Assembly (NCBI GenBank): GCA_029207755.1
Contig: JARCOQ010000005.1
Coordinates: 45,285,621-45,349,620, forward strand
Source: Chamaea fasciata
Taxonomy: Eukaryota > Chordata > Aves > Passeriformes > Sylviidae
DNA: 64,000 bases
Direction of reading: 5' to 3'
The notes under the pieces were generated by a model. That model searched no databases, was not told where the DNA came from, and saw only the letters and a program-made list of their open reading frames with translations. The stretch's first letter is position 1. Each line of letters starts with the position of its first letter. The translations under genes and the position numbers were made by a program. Shown here piece by piece: positions 1-12,613 of this stretch.

Positions 1-842
1 TTTGCCTAAAAGAGAACAGTTACTTAATTTTTAATAGGTATTTCAAAATATAATCAGGTGTAATTTTCTGTTTAGACATCCACACTTACTGTTGAGCCAT
101 TTCACTTAAAGAAGATTTGTATCTGTGCACAATGTTACAAAAAGGGGAAGGGAAGGACTTAAGCTGCTGTCTGATGTTTGTATTCCTCACTTACTTTCTC
201 TCCACTGATCTTTTTATCTCCACTGTCTGTTAGTTAAGTGAAAAATCAAATTCTTTTTTTACAAAAAGTAACATTCAGATGAAGAAAGTTAAAAGACAGG
301 ATGGAAGTACAGTGAAAAGCCACAGAGGTAATAAAAGGAAGGTATGCTGAATTCTCTATTTGTTGTATGACTTTCATGCTTCAAACTAGGAGAAAATTAT
401 GTGGCATTAATTAATATAATTTATGAACCAGTTTTTGATGGGAAATGCATACTAACTCCAGTATACCATAGAGAAACTACTGCTAATACAATATAATCAG
501 TAATGTAGGGGTACCCGGGCGTTTGTTTTTAAATCAAGCCATAATATCAGGGTTTCAAAAAGAGTATTTTCCATTTAGTTACTACAAATGTATAACAAGA
601 AGCTGGCTCTGTGCCTTGTTAAAATATGGACTGCACTTCACAGACAGAAGTCCCAGCTAATCCCCTGACTCTGCAATGAAGGTCTAGTCTAGGAAATGCA
701 AAATCCCTGGCTGCCATACTGTTACTATAAATACACACACTCTCAACAAATGAGAGATTTCAGAAAAGAATGGCTCATGTTGTGTAACAAAAAGAATTAG
801 CTTTTCAAGATAGAGACACTTCAGCATTCTTTAACCACTCAC
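1..842 (-). other. LTA4H: LTA4H intron 15, partial
   Basis: Begins with the donor GTGAGTGG at 842 and continues past the left edge. Both strands were searched by eye for the next LTA4H segment of the C-terminal helical domain and nothing matched. AT-rich with no other feature seen. Confidence 0.75.
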
Positions 843-897
843 TTGGATCCATCTTTGGCTCAAGGCAATGCAAGCATTTGATAGTGTCATATCATAC
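843..897 (-). CDS. LTA4H: LTA4H exon 15 (residues 456-474)
   Basis: Acceptor GCAG|GTATGA, donor ATCCAA|GTGAGT. Encodes [18 protein letters not shown]. This is the last LTA4H exon recognised; about 137 more residues are expected to the left. Confidence 0.93.
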
Positions 898-3800
898 CTG
901 CCAAATATTAAAAACAAAGGTTCACATAATGAAATAACCACAGAATAAAAGACTAAAAACATTAGCAGTGACTATTTTTACTGCTATATACACCTACATA
1001 GTACTACGGCATTTTCCAATAAAACACTTATAAGACTTTCATCCTGTTTACAAACTGCTTCGTGACTGTTAGGAAAATCACATGTAATCTGGAGAAGGAA
1101 AAGAAGAACTACAGAAGGGTGCAGCTTACGTAGGCTTCACTGGTGGCATTCCTGGAGCATGAAACCATGAGTTCCAGTCAACTTTATCAAGAATATCTAC
1201 CTACAAAACAAGACAAAGCCTTATTAAATTTTAAATGTGGTTTTAGGATTTTTTTTTTTGAGAAAACAAAATCTAGTTTCAATGTTTTTATTTGTTCAAT
1301 CTATTTATTTGTTTTATTTGATAACATTCCTCCATGTAGTAACACAGATTACTTCAAAACAAGGCATTCCCCTCTATGACAAGAATAAAAAAATAAAAGG
1401 CATCATAATGCAAACCCATCTTCATAAGATGCCAGATTACATCATATTAAGTTCTTGAAATAAAGAAAAGAAATATAAGGAACTGGTCTTTAAATAAGTT
1501 GTGACCTAAGCCATAATTTCACATAATTAAAAGGTTTCAAGCAATCAGTTTTAAATATTACCCAACCTTATCCTTGAAATAGGAGTACAAGAACTTCTTC
1601 CAGTCCTCTGTTACAATGCTCTTATAAGCAAACTGCATAACATAAGCCTTCAAGAAGCCAATGAAGATATCTAACAAAAAAGAAAATGTTTTAGTGTTTG
1701 AGATTAAGATGGAAAACAAAAACATATAAAAACTGACTAATGCTTACCTGGCCCTCCAAGGAGCTGTTCAAGGTAAAAAAGCAAAGCAAAGCCTTTCTCA
1801 TATGGCACGGATGAATAGGCAACATCAGGATCTACTTCATCCAGATTAATGACGAGGTTAGTTACAGGATTTTTATCTCCAAGAGTATTTATCTGTGTCA
1901 AAGACACAAGAACACATATTAATCTAGGAAAACTGGCACTTCTGCATATCTGTACTAATTCTACTTATAAAGGGTACAAACCATCCAAAACTGAGACAGC
2001 TACATTTCAAAGCATTCTCCTTCTTTTTCCGGAAGTTCTGAATCTGCACAAACCTTAGATTACTAAAATTTAGAATCAACCACTCTGTGCTCCAGCTGTC
2101 TCAAGGCAATTAATTACTATCATGTCTGTCATAACCATAAGCACCTATTAGTCTGGCTATATTTATCCCCTTATTAACAAACTATTTGAACTACATCATT
2201 AAGCCTTTGAATTTAAAACCTCTGTTGACAGAAGAAGTGCCAGCAAAACTTCAGCTCTGGATATGAGCAGAACAGACCTCAGGTTGCTCAGGGAACTAGT
2301 AAGACATCACAGACTAGAAATCTGAAAACTAAAATTTGACTGTGCTACCAAAACATAAAACTAAACAACCCTCTAGGACAGTAAGAAATCAGTTGCTTGC
2401 ATGAGGCATTGGAAATTCTGATTTTCATGGTTGCAGATAATTTTGATAAACTTTCAGCTGCTTACCAGTATGCTAAGAGGTAATACTGCAATTTAGCCAT
2501 ATCCAGAACAACCAGAAGATGCTGTAAAGATGTTCATCTTTACAGAAATCTTAAAACAGTTCAAAAAGCTTTATCTAATCAGAGTATATTAAGCTATTAC
2601 CTTGGGTAGCAATCAAACACCTTGGAATTGAAGTTGTTCATCCTCTAATAAGAAATCATTAGGAAAGCTGACTAGACAAATTTTATTTGTGGGAAACACG
2701 TATAGTAACTTTAAAACTCTTTACCGTATTTTGCAGTTCTCGCCAACCTCCGAGGGCCTGAAAGTGCCTGAACTGCTCACCAAACAACCGACCACCAATC
2801 CTGCGCTCCAGGTACACAGTATGACCCTCATTCAGCCTGCAAAGACATTGATGGAATCAGCACTGGTAGGATGGCAAAATGCATTTAGTCAGTCTCTTTA
2901 GAGATTAAAATATGATTTGCGTTGCATTGAACATCATACCCACCAAAAATGCTCCCATGTTTTGTTGGTCACCAAGTTTCCTGTCCAGCTATGAGAGATT
3001 TCATGTGCAATAACCTAAAACATAAAAACAGACCCACCATTTAGACTCCTCTGGAAAAGTACAACAAATCCCAACAGAAAGAAGAAAATGTTGATGGGAT
3101 GTCATTCACTATGTTATGTTCACAAAGTCAGTTAGCATTCACAGTTCTGCAGACCTATCCGTATAAGTTTGAACCAGAGGTCCAACACTACCCGAGCTGA
3201 CAGAAACAATTTTCAATGTCCAGCCTGCAAGCCATAGAGCCAAACTGATCAAAAAAAAGAAAAAAATACCTCTGGCAGCTTGGTGTAGGTAACTTGTTTA
3301 TGAAATCACATTTCAGAATACAGAATACCAAGTGATGGACTAGTACTGCTTTTCCACCTAAGCAACTTCCGCAGTGCATGATGCATGATACAATAAAAAG
3401 CATCCATGTCAAACATTTAAGTATTCTTGATTTAAGACAATCGTTTGGTTTTTTTTTTAAGTTTAGCAGTACATCAGTCTAGTAAAAAGACACAGGCAAT
3501 AAAATTGCATTCAGAGTATTCAATTTTGCAGAACAAAAAAGGATTTACTCAAATTGTACTCATTATTTCCACTCTGAGGGAATTTGTATATAATATGAAT
3601 TCTAGTGCGCAGACACACAGAGGGAGAAGTTACCTCCTAACAATTTTAATGAGGCCAATTCAGTAATGATTTTTAAACGTATCTATACACAGGTGTTGTG
3701 GTTTAACAGGATGGGAAAAGTTATGGAGCAGCAAACGTCAGTCAGCCCCCTGTATACAGGCACCCATGTTATTTCCATCTGTCCATTATACAAAATAGAT

Positions 3801-6800
3801 ATGTCTCCAGCTTAACAGAGTTTACTTAAAAGTAACACTCACTTTTGTAAGAGTTCTTGAGTTACTGCCTTAACTTTTAATTTCCCCAATGAAAAGAGAA
3901 CAAGCTTTCACATATTTTATTATAAAGGAATTCAGATACAACTTCAAGTTTTGTTCCACTTGAAGAGATGAACCTATTTTTGACTTACGTTTGATAGAGA
4001 TTGATCACCTGCCTAAAAAGAAGAAGTAAAAACAAGTTAGTTGTTAGGTTCAAGTCAACCTCAAAATAGATCACTTAATGCACTTTCTTGTATGATCCCT
4101 AACTCCAAAGGAGGCAGGAACATTTACAGGTCTTTGTAGGAAGAAGACTAATCCAATTTGTGCATTAATATCCATCACCTAATTGATAAGCAAGCCCCAA
4201 GGAAAAGCTGACTTTTATCACTGCTATACTTACCAGTAGTGTTGGAGTTACAAAAGTAAGACAAGGATTCTCCATACCACCATAAGGAAAAGAAGGTGGC
4301 AAGACTAACAAATCATACTGTCCCCACACATAAGGGCCTGCCAAATCTTCTGCTGCTTTCAGCATAGCTTCAGCCTGAAACAAGAGTTCACATTAGTGTC
4401 TAAGATGATTTCTGACTACAAACACTGAATAAATATTAAGCTATTGATCCCATATTTCATTCTCTTTCACCTTGACAAGTCCCACATGTAAAACAAGTAT
4501 GGGACCGTATCAATATGTATTTTCAGTACTAAGTTTGTACTGCAATAGAATAGCAGCATTTTGTGGGATGGGAGGAAGAGAGGAGAACTAAAGATGAACA
4601 AAACAGTGAAGTGTAGTCTGTTTCTTTTCCAATGGTATGTGAAATAGTTATCTTACAACATTGCTTTTTGCTGTTAGTTACTCACCTCAGAAAATTCATA
4701 GGCTGATTTATCCACTAGTTCCTTTTCAGCCCACACCAGTGTCCTTGGGCCAATCTTTCTGTTGAAAGTATAAAAATAAATGACAGTAAGACAGTACGAA
4801 CCAGAAGTAATTCTATGGGAAACTAATACAGACAGCACATGTGGAACTCTGCTCTTAAGTAACCCACGTCACAGAGGAAAATCATTAGAGAACCTTTGTC
4901 TGCTTTTCCTCTCCATTGCTGAGGCAAAGCCTTAGAAAACAAAACAACATGCATGCATTGTTGAGCACAAAAGAACAAGAAAACCTTTTACAGATTTTTA
5001 AATGCTATCAAGCCCTACTATAAAAGCATTATTGTGGCCTAGATTAACAGAACCTTGTGCCAATGAGAAATGAAGCTGAAGCAATACTTTTCGGCCTTTC
5101 GTACATGACAAGGCTTATCTGTTACCTAAGAAAGATCTATTCCCTGTGCTAAATTGTAACCACTGAGTGCTTTTCCAGGTCCAAACTCTTTATGCTGTTT
5201 CTCCAATTAACAAAATTTAAAAAATTATTCAAGAGCAAATCAAGATACATGCAGTTTGATACAAATAAACAGGTTAATTGAACCTCTAAGACCCTTTAAA
5301 ATTAGAAATAAGACCAAGAGAAAAAAAATTTTAAAACTCTGTAGATTTATTATGGTTATTAATATTTATACATTGTACAGATTCACTCACCTACTTTCTA
5401 AAGCTCCAACCACTAAAGCAAACAAGTAGCAAGGTATGGGAACCTAGTGGAGAACATGAGAAAAATAAAGAAATCTTATTTTTAATGTCAGTTATCAGAC
5501 TACTGACTCAGAGAACAAAGGTATGTAAATAAAGACACTTTCCTCTATAGTTTCCTGCCTTACAGGCAGGCACTGTTTTTTCAAAATATTGTTCCTTCTC
5601 TCCAAATGATACTCCTTTATCTGCAGGATGTACTTGCTTCACAGATGTTTCAGGCAAAACCCACAAAACTGTAAATATCATCTCTGTTTGAAAAAATCTG
5701 CATACAAAATTCCTGCTGGTTTGATTTCTCTTCAAAAGAAAGTCAGTTTTCCATATTGATTTCAGTTCCACTAGATTTTATGGAAGGAGAAGTTAAGAGA
5801 TACTGCTCAGATAAAGGGCAGTTTTATCACACAAAGATGCAGGAAGAGCTTTAATGAAGTAAACAAGAATATTTATGGGTATAGAAACATTAAAGACAAA
5901 AGATTCAGGAAACATAAAAATGTATATATTTGATTTCCATGTTTGGAATTAAAATAAACTCTAAATACTTGTTATTTTAATGAAAAAGCTCATAACCGAA
6001 GTATCTTTATAGAGAACTACTTTCTCCAAGTGCTCTGGAAAGAAAAGGGGATAGTACAGCCACCCCTGTAAAAGTTCCACTTTATCTGACTAAACAATGT
6101 TAAGTAAGAAAGACTTTAAATCATAATCAGTTGCAGACAAAATTTCAGAAAATTTTATTCCACCATTATCCACAAACCATTTAAATATTGCTTATTAAAA
6201 TACCCATATCATCATGTGTGTTTTAATTTTACCTATTAACCCACAGAACACATTCCTGAAAAGACCAAACTCCACTGACTTACGTTATAGATGAGTTATT
6301 AAAAGACTATCAATACAGCCCCACATTTTGATGTCCAAATTGCTATTTCGACATTTTGAAATTCAAATGTCAGTGACTGTTGGGCTGTAAACTTGTTTTT
6401 ACAGAGGTTGCTCTCCACTGCCTTTCTTTCCAGTCTGGCTGTGCAGGACCAGAGAAAGCAGTTTTGGGTAAGCGCATATACATATCCAAGAGCTTGATGC
6501 ATTTGCCTCTTTCATCTAAGGAAACCAACACCTCTTCTAACTAATCACTGTCATGGTCTGGTACATCAGACGATGGTGTGTGTTCATATTCATGCATTTG
6601 TCTTTCTTCATTTATGTGTTTTCTGCTTAATGCATTATTTTTTAAAGAAAAACATGTCTTTTCTAAAAATCCCAGTGGTTTTCTATATCAGAAAATGTAG
6701 TATAACTTCAATTACCCTAAATGTTATTTCTAGTCGAGGTCCACCATGCTTATCAACAGAGTATTTCTAGATAACATTCAGCTCTGGATTACACACAACA

Positions 6801-9800
6801 TAGAAGTCTCCTGTACTAGACTGAGAGTGGCCAATGTTTTGGCTCCACAGAGAGGGCAGACCGCTGCCTACTGATAGCTCCCAGTTTTTTCCCCTCTCTC
6901 AGGTTTCCCACAGCAGCCAAATCAAACTGTAGAGCTGCTGCAAGTCAGAGTTAAGTTCCCCTCCTCTCATCCAATCATATCATCCCATCCCTCTGAGCAG
7001 TCGTTCAGTCTCAACAGCCCAGATCTCATGTTAATTTTATCTGCTTGTTCAGCAAAATGAACTGGGCTCACCACAAGAGCCCATAAACACCAGAACTGTA
7101 ACCCAAAAATCTGCAAGAACAAAATGCCAGAAGAGTAAACCAAGACTGCTGCTTTATGAGCAGTGGAATCATTACAACAATTGTACCACTTATTAAAACT
7201 TTCAGAGAATAGTAGTCTTTAATTGGCTGGAGACATTTTCCATAGAAACCCATGTTGTCACATTTCAAAAAAAAAATTGAAAATCTGCTGTCATAATTTG
7301 CCTAACTTCAAGCTAAAAATTGGTTGTGACGCTGAGTTTTGCTGCTTAGATCTTAGTGAGCTTAAAATTTGCAGGGTCTGTTTTCCAAAACTTGCTCCCA
7401 TATTATTTGCATTTGCGCTATTGTCCAAGAATCAGTGCAAACAGAAAGGGTTTTGACAGGACTAGTTCTGAGTATTGAAACGTTTTCAAAACTCAAATTT
7501 GGCTTTCCTGGGAATGCCAAAAAAGACCAGTAAACACCACCAGCACTTACTGGTCGTCTTCTCAGAGCTGGGGTTCTAGAGTGGCAAAGACCCCTCATGA
7601 GTCACATGGTTTACAGGGGACATCAAAAGCACACCTGAGGCAGCTGTGAGGTCAGGAAGGAGACCTGTGCAGCTGTTTCCCAGCCCACAGCACTTACGTT
7701 CTGGCTGAAGCGGTAAATCTTGCGAGCGCTGTCCTCCGGGTCAGGCTCCTCCCCGTCGCGGTTAGCGCTCATCAGAGCCACCAGCTCCCTCGGGACCGAT
7801 ATCTGAAAGGGCACCCAACATTACAATCCATACTACCAGCAGGTGATAACAAAGAGTAGCCCAGATTTGTTCTGTTGTTAGGTCAGCTCTGTCAAGTAGA
7901 ATACAAGACATATGAAAAATATTGTCTTGAAGACTGGCAATATTGAATTAATCAGAGGAGTACCTCCAACAGAAGTCAAAAGGCTCACTTTCTTCAGACA
8001 ACTGAATTGTAATGTCACAGGGCACATCTTGTTTTAAGCTTCCTTAAAACTATTTACAACAGAACTGCAAATATCCCCTAACTATATACCAGAATATATT
8101 ACTTAAGGTACACATGAGAGCCATTTCAAGTATTTTTTACTTTACAGCACTCTTTGCTGTCTTACTGTCAGCTTTTCCTGATTTTACAGCATATTTCTTT
8201 CTAACTATTGCATTTTTATTTCCTTTTGGAAATAGATACATATCAATGACTAAAGAGTTGATATATAGAAAAAGGAAATTGCAAAGTTAGAGAACTGCCA
8301 CAGGGAAGATCAGCAGTTCTTTCCTCCAACATTAAGCTTAAAGTCAATAATCTGTTTTTATACTAAGCCACATACTGACAGCTACCAAAACACCCTGGCC
8401 AATATAAATTCACCCATTGCAGCAATTGTCTTTAGTTAAGACACATGACTAGGTTCATCTACCTCTGCATAGTAGGTTAGTTTCACAGCAGGTGTGTCTT
8501 GGCATGGAAAAATGGCTCTGCAGTGGGTAGCCTAGAGAGGGAGAAAGGAAAAGAAAAAAGATAAAACAAAATTCTAATGCAGAGGACTAGAAATAAATCA
8601 ATTAATATGCTACAGTGGAAGTCTATACAGCTCCTCCAGAGAATTCATTATCTAAAAACCAATACTTCTACCACTTAAAAGGAACATTAGCAGGTAAGGC
8701 AGATCAGTAGACACATGTATTGGTTGTGAAAGACTGTATGTTCTTCAGCAAGAATACTGGAGTGGGTAAAGCAGTTCTAGAACAACTACCAAACTACAAA
8801 CATATAAAATCTCAGCAATGCCCTGACATTAACTGTTGGCATTTAGGACCTTTGACACACACAACTGAAAGTTACAGACTAATGTTTCTTCCCTTTCTAG
8901 CCTTCCTTTCCAGTTCTTCAGAAACCAAGGGAAGTTACAGTGGTATGGCAACAAATTTGGAAAAAATGAACTCCACCTGGCACTGGCTGAAGAGAAATGG
9001 GTGTTTCTTTCCAGAGGTTTGCTCTGGAGTTAACCACTGGAGAGCTGAAGACTGTGGAGAGCTTTCAAAAGAGATTTCAACAATTGCTTCTTGTCCCCTG
9101 TAAAATAAAGAACACAGACTGTTTTGACACAAATCCTGATCACGCTGAAATTCCTCTGCAAAGATGTCTGGAAAATAGGTCTGCAGCACTGTCTCAAAAG
9201 CATTAAAAACAAGAACAAGCATCATATTAAAAGCAATTATTCCCTTTCAATTACGATATTAAAAAATGGCTGGTTTATTTCAATTTTTACATCCCAAGGT
9301 ACTTTTATTATTGTTTTTACTAACAAGAAACTTCTCCTCTCCTCTCTTCAAAGAGCACACTGACCTTTTCTTTGAACTATTTGGGCCAGCTACATGTATA
9401 TAGTTTTGTCACAGCTAAATAACCTTGTATATGTAAGTATAAAAACCCCTCTGCAATACACAAACAAAAAAATGCAAAACTGTACATAAGAAAACACATG
9501 ACTGAATAACATAGAATAAGTATTTTGTAGATAAAAAAAATAGATTTTGCATCTGATGTTAATGTTCTGCAAGTATTATTCTTAAGAAAAAAAAATACCC
9601 TGAAAATTATCAGTAATTACAGAAAATTCCTATTAACGGTAGGGGTTAACAAGAAAAATAAATAATGTTCAGATTTTATTCAGGGTTTCAGAATTTGTGT
9701 CAAGTAAAAACTAGCAGTTATGTGTAAGACAAGTATCAGTTTGCTAACAAGAGAACACACATAAACCTGACACATTCATACTCTCATTTATTAAAAACAT

Positions 9801-10188
9801 ATCTTAACCATCACTGACACCAAATGCACATAGACGTACTTGCTTCTGTTCTCAAAAAGTTCCAGATTATACATGCAACTATGGGAATAAACAATCCAAC
9901 CACAAATCAGAACAAACTTCAGCTAATCAGAGGAGTTGGACACTAGATAAGTAGACCAGGTGTACACCTCTGGTTTATAACCAGTATTCCAAAGTGCGTA
10001 TTAGACAAGCAAAGAGAAAATAACTGGTATTTCTGTAAGGCACATTGCTTTCTGAACAATCAGACTTTCACTTGTAACTCCCACCCTTTCCTATTGCTGT
10101 TTTGTTGATAGTCTCACACAAGATTATGAATTCTTATGGTCACAACTCATACCTCCCTCTTTTTTTTTCTTACCAGGAAATTTAGCTT

Positions 10189-10239
<51 letters not shown>

Positions 10240-12475
10240 GAAAGTCAAACAAAGGAAACAGGCCTGTGTTTCTGATGTGGCCTGTTTGCTCAAGTATTTA
10301 ATTTGTCCAATTTCATAAAAGACCAGAAGTGTTCCTCCAGAGACAGCTATTTTATAACATTCCTTTCTCTTCCTCATTATTTGTGTTTTTTAATTGCACT
10401 AATTCAGAGTACAACATTTAAAAAAAAAAAAAAAGCTTGGAAACCAGACTAAACTGAAAGTTTTCAGAGGCAGCAACAAGTTCTAAAAATCAAAGAAGTA
10501 AGAAGCAACTTAACATTCAATTGTATTCAAACAAGGGAACTGCCTTATGCAATCACAGCTTTCAGCTTTGGCACCATGGAGGACTGAGATACCACTGAGT
10601 TACAACATACAAAGCAAACTGCCCAAAACCACGATGTAATTTGGCAACACGTTTTTAATTCATGCACCTTAAGAGATGGACCATGCTTAGTTCACTCTCA
10701 GTCATGCTACTGAAACTCAGGTTCCAGTTTTCAGGGACTTGGATTTAGTGTAGTCAACAAAAATAAAGCTTTGATTACTTGAAAACATGCTTATATCTAA
10801 TCACAGTGGTAACCTGAAGTTCTAGAGAAATGCAGAATCAGCCCTTGTATAAAAGAAGATCCAACATGGGCTGAAGCTCCATGTGCTCTACACTGTAACA
10901 ATTCTGAACCAAGTGGTTAAAGCAGAAACATTATTACTGATAAGAAGCACTGGAAAAATTGTGATACATTACACATCATTTTGCTACTCAGTTTAGCAGG
11001 TAATTTTGTACATGATACAAGGTCTGGGGACAGGTACAAACACTCCCAAAGTTTTGACTAATGAAAGCCAAACATGACATTAATCGACAAGATCATACCA
11101 AACGAATGCAATACCCTAATTCTAATTTGTAAGTCCCTTTGCAAGCTTTACTCAACAACTCTACAGGCAGACAAGCACCTTATACAATGCATTTTGAGAA
11201 TCTCCTAAAGGAACAGGCAAAAGTATGTACCTTCTTAGTTCATTTGGAAATGTGATTTCTAGGGGGGTCCCCTTGAAACTGTGCTTTTCTCCAAAAGCAA
11301 ATTGTGCATCCTGTCCATTGACAGTCACTTTAAACACCTTTACATCTCTTGTATCCAGGACCTGTGATAAAGAACATATTGCATACCAGTTAAACAGTGT
11401 AATAATAAATGCAGCACCATGAAATCTTAAACGCAAAGTCCCTCTGAAGGAAAAAGTATTTTCTAAGTAAAACCAGAAAAGCTGACTAACTGTGTTGACC
11501 ACCGGGAACCAGCATTTTAAGAGAGCAGCACTGAAATGGGAAAGCTGGAGGGGAAAGAGGAAGAAAACCAACTTCTAACCATTGAAGCGAATTTATTAAG
11601 AAAAACTACAGAGGTAACAACTCCACAGTACTGCTATGAAGTCAGGAGAACGGTATAATAGCCCTGCTAAGGCTTCCATCCTGAAACACACCACTGCAAA
11701 TCCAGTCCTTCATGCAATGGAAGGTCAATTAAATAGCGCATTTACTCATTCTTAGCACAAGTGAGTCATTACTCTTTATTACTAACAGGACTTCGCCTTT
11801 TTCCTAAAAAAATAAGAGCCAACCACAAAAGAATTTAATGTAGTCAGCATGAGAAAAGCCCACAACCCCCCAACTTCGGATATAATGCGAAGCTTAAGAG
11901 GTTGATATGTCTATTTGCAGAGATAACAGAGAAAGAAGCTGACATAATGAAACACACAGGTGAAAAAGCCCTACATCGAGATTTCCAGTTATTTATTCCC
12001 ATTTTTTTCGGCAGCATGCTCTTCGCCTTTTAAAGGGAAGAGACACTCCTGCCCTTCCCTTGCGCACCGCGGCGGCTCTGGGCGGCTAAGCGGGCACCGG
12101 GGGCTGCGAGGCGCTCTCAGGCTGCAACCGAGGAGCAGGCAGGGGCGGCGGGTCCGCGGAGGGCCAAGCGGCGGCAAGGAAGGAAGGAAGGAAGGACGGA
12201 CCGGGACGACGGCCGAGGGGAAGATGTGGGAGAGGGAAGGCGGCAGGGGCGCGGGCTCCGGGCTGGCCGCTGGCGGTCCGCGGGGTCCCCTCGCGCCCCC
12301 CGCCCTCAGCCCCCGTCCCCGCAGTTACCAGGCAGCGCAGCGCCTCGCGCTCCGCGCGCGCGGTGAGGGCGGCCGTGCCCCGCAGCGCCCGCGCGCCGAA
12401 GTCCGCGCGGCAGCGCAGGTGGAGGTGCCGCGTGAGGCAGCACGAGGGAGAGGCGAACGAGCTCGGATCCGCCAT
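843..12475 (-). CDS. LTA4H: Leukotriene A4 hydrolase, coding exons 1-15 (3' end outside window)
   Basis: Bifunctional cytosolic zinc enzyme of the M1 aminopeptidase family. It opens the epoxide of leukotriene A4 to give leukotriene B4, and also cleaves N-terminal residues from small peptides such as Pro-Gly-Pro. Fifteen exons with GT-AG junctions join in phase: 12475-12329, 11361-11231, 9097-8977, 8531-8463, 7802-7698, 5443-5391, 4758-4686, 4374-4234, 4012-3989, 3014-2944, 2836-2725, 1892-1748, 1670-1567, 1200-1130, 897-843. They give 474 residues. The numbering runs three behind the human protein because of a shorter N-terminus. Visible sites: GGMEN 265-269, zinc motif HEISH 292-296 with third ligand Glu315 (LNEGH), Asp372, catalytic Tyr380 (SSVPYEKGF). 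The C-terminal helical domain, including the Arg and Lys that bind substrate carboxylate, is encoded beyond position 1. No frameshift or stop was found, so the gene looks functional. Confidence 0.97.
1130..1200 (-). CDS. LTA4H: LTA4H exon 14 (residues 433-456)
   Basis: Acceptor TTTGTAG|GTAGAT, donor CCTAC|GTAAGC. Encodes [20 protein letters not shown], the link from catalytic to C-terminal domain. Confidence 0.95.
1567..1670 (-). CDS. LTA4H: LTA4H exon 13 (residues 398-432)
   Basis: Acceptor TTGTTAG|ATATCT. Encodes [20 protein letters not shown] and [14 protein letters not shown]. The donor is AAG|GTTGGG, weaker than the other donors of this gene. Confidence 0.94.
1748..1892 (-). CDS. LTA4H: LTA4H exon 12 with catalytic Tyr (residues 350-398)
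   Basis: Acceptor GACACAG|ATAAAT, donor GGCCAG|GTAAGC. Contains [20 protein letters not shown]. Asp372 corresponds to the epoxide-hydrolase Asp375 of human, Tyr375 to Tyr378 (the suicide-inactivation site) and Tyr380 to Tyr383 (the peptidase proton donor). Confidence 0.96.
2725..2836 (-). CDS. LTA4H: LTA4H exon 11 with third zinc ligand (residues 312-349)
   Basis: Acceptor TTTGCAG|GCTGAA, donor ACG|GTAAAG. Encodes [20 protein letters not shown] and a following helix. Glu315 is the third zinc ligand, 18 residues after the HEXXH motif. Confidence 0.96.
2944..3014 (-). CDS. LTA4H: LTA4H exon 10 with HEXXH zinc site (residues 289-312)
   Basis: Acceptor TTTTAG|GTTATT, donor TTTTG|GTGGGT. Encodes [20 protein letters not shown] and EHF. 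His292 and His296 are zinc ligands and Glu293 is the general base. Confidence 0.97.
3989..4012 (-). CDS. LTA4H: LTA4H microexon 9 (residues 281-288)
   Basis: A 24-nt microexon encoding AGDQSLSN between CTTTTTAG|GC and AAC|GTAAGT. It is too short to find on its own, but it joins exons 8 and 10 in phase with the expected residues. Confidence 0.93.
4234..4374 (-). CDS. LTA4H: LTA4H exon 8 (residues 234-280)
   Basis: Acceptor TTTCAG|GCTGAA, donor CTG|GTAAGT. Encodes the catalytic-domain segment with [25 protein letters not shown] at 265-269 is the N-terminal amine recognition motif of M1 peptidases; Glu268 corresponds to human Glu271, needed for both activities. Confidence 0.97.
4686..4758 (-). 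CDS. LTA4H: LTA4H exon 7 (residues 209-233)
   Basis: Acceptor CAACAG|AAAGAT, donor CTGAG|GTGAGT. Encodes [20 protein letters not shown] and EFSE, entering the catalytic domain. Confidence 0.94.
5391..5443 (-). CDS. LTA4H: LTA4H exon 6 (residues 192-209)
   Basis: Small 53-nt exon, acceptor CACTAG|GTTCCC and donor AGTAG|GTGAGT. Encodes [17 protein letters not shown], the end of the N-terminal domain. It leaves phase 2, restored by exon 7. Confidence 0.94.
7698..7802 (-). CDS. LTA4H: LTA4H exon 5 (residues 157-191)
   Basis: Acceptor TTTCAG|ATATCG, donor AAC|GTAAGT. Encodes [20 protein letters not shown] and [15 protein letters not shown]. In phase 0 at both ends. Confidence 0.95.
8463..8531 (-). 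CDS. LTA4H: LTA4H exon 4 (residues 134-156)
   Basis: Acceptor CTCTAG|GCTACC, donor GCAGAG|GTAGAT. Encodes [20 protein letters not shown] and three more residues. The [11 protein letters not shown] stretch is typical of M1 aminopeptidases. Confidence 0.94.
8977..9097 (-). CDS. LTA4H: LTA4H exon 3 (residues 93-133)
   Basis: Acceptor TTTACAG|GGGACA, donor CCAG|GTGGAG. Encodes [20 protein letters not shown] and ends in LFSQCQ. The final Gln133 corresponds to the substrate-lining Gln of the human enzyme. Confidence 0.95.
10193..10236. repeat. A44 homopolymer in LTA4H intron 2
   Basis: Forty-four consecutive A on the plus strand, which is poly(T) in the LTA4H transcript. There is no recognisable SINE or LINE body beside it. 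The exact length is doubtful because homopolymers of this size are often miscounted. Confidence 0.9.
11231..11361 (-). CDS. LTA4H: LTA4H exon 2 (residues 50-93)
   Basis: Acceptor CACAG|GTCCTG and donor AG|GTACAT, ending in phase 2. Encodes [17 protein letters not shown] and a second strand pair, [19 protein letters not shown], of the N-terminal saddle domain. Confidence 0.95.
12176..12195. repeat. (AAGG)5 microsatellite in LTA4H intron 1
   Basis: Five perfect AAGG units inside the GC-rich island, downstream of LTA4H exon 1 on the minus strand. Confidence 0.85.
12329..12475 (-). CDS. LTA4H: LTA4H exon 1 (residues 1-49)
   Basis: Starts at ATG with G at +4, reading [13 protein letters not shown], and ends at CTG|GTAACT in phase 0. 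HLHLRC and the following beta-strand match the start of the LTA4H N-terminal domain. The first residues are three shorter than in the human protein. It lies within the CpG island. Confidence 0.95.
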
Positions 12476-12559
12476 GGCTCACGCGCCGTCTACCCGCCCT
12501 GCCCGACCGTGCCACCGCGGGCAGCACACAGCCAGCCGCGGAGAGGGCAGGGGAGGCCC

Positions 12560-12573
12560 CTGGGAGGTGTAGT
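12560..12573 (-). promoter_or_regulatory. ZNF143-like site, minus strand
   Basis: On the minus strand it reads ACTACACCTCCCAG, matching the ACTACANNTCCCAG core of the ZNF143/SBS motif that is common in CpG-island promoters. It lies 85 bp upstream of the LTA4H start codon, oriented with LTA4H. Confidence 0.55.
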
Positions 12574-12613
12574 GCCGCCCCCCGAGCGGAGAGGGCGGGG
12601 AAACGGCGCCAGA

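Noticed and set aside
6127..6203. ATGATGA and CTGA boxes on the minus strand inside LTA4H intron 5, C/D snoRNA-like spacing
   Set aside because: No terminal stem pairs the two ends and no C'/D' boxes were seen.
8720..9103. 127-codon plus-strand frame
   Set aside because: It is antisense to LTA4H exon 3 and its introns, and has no family resemblance.
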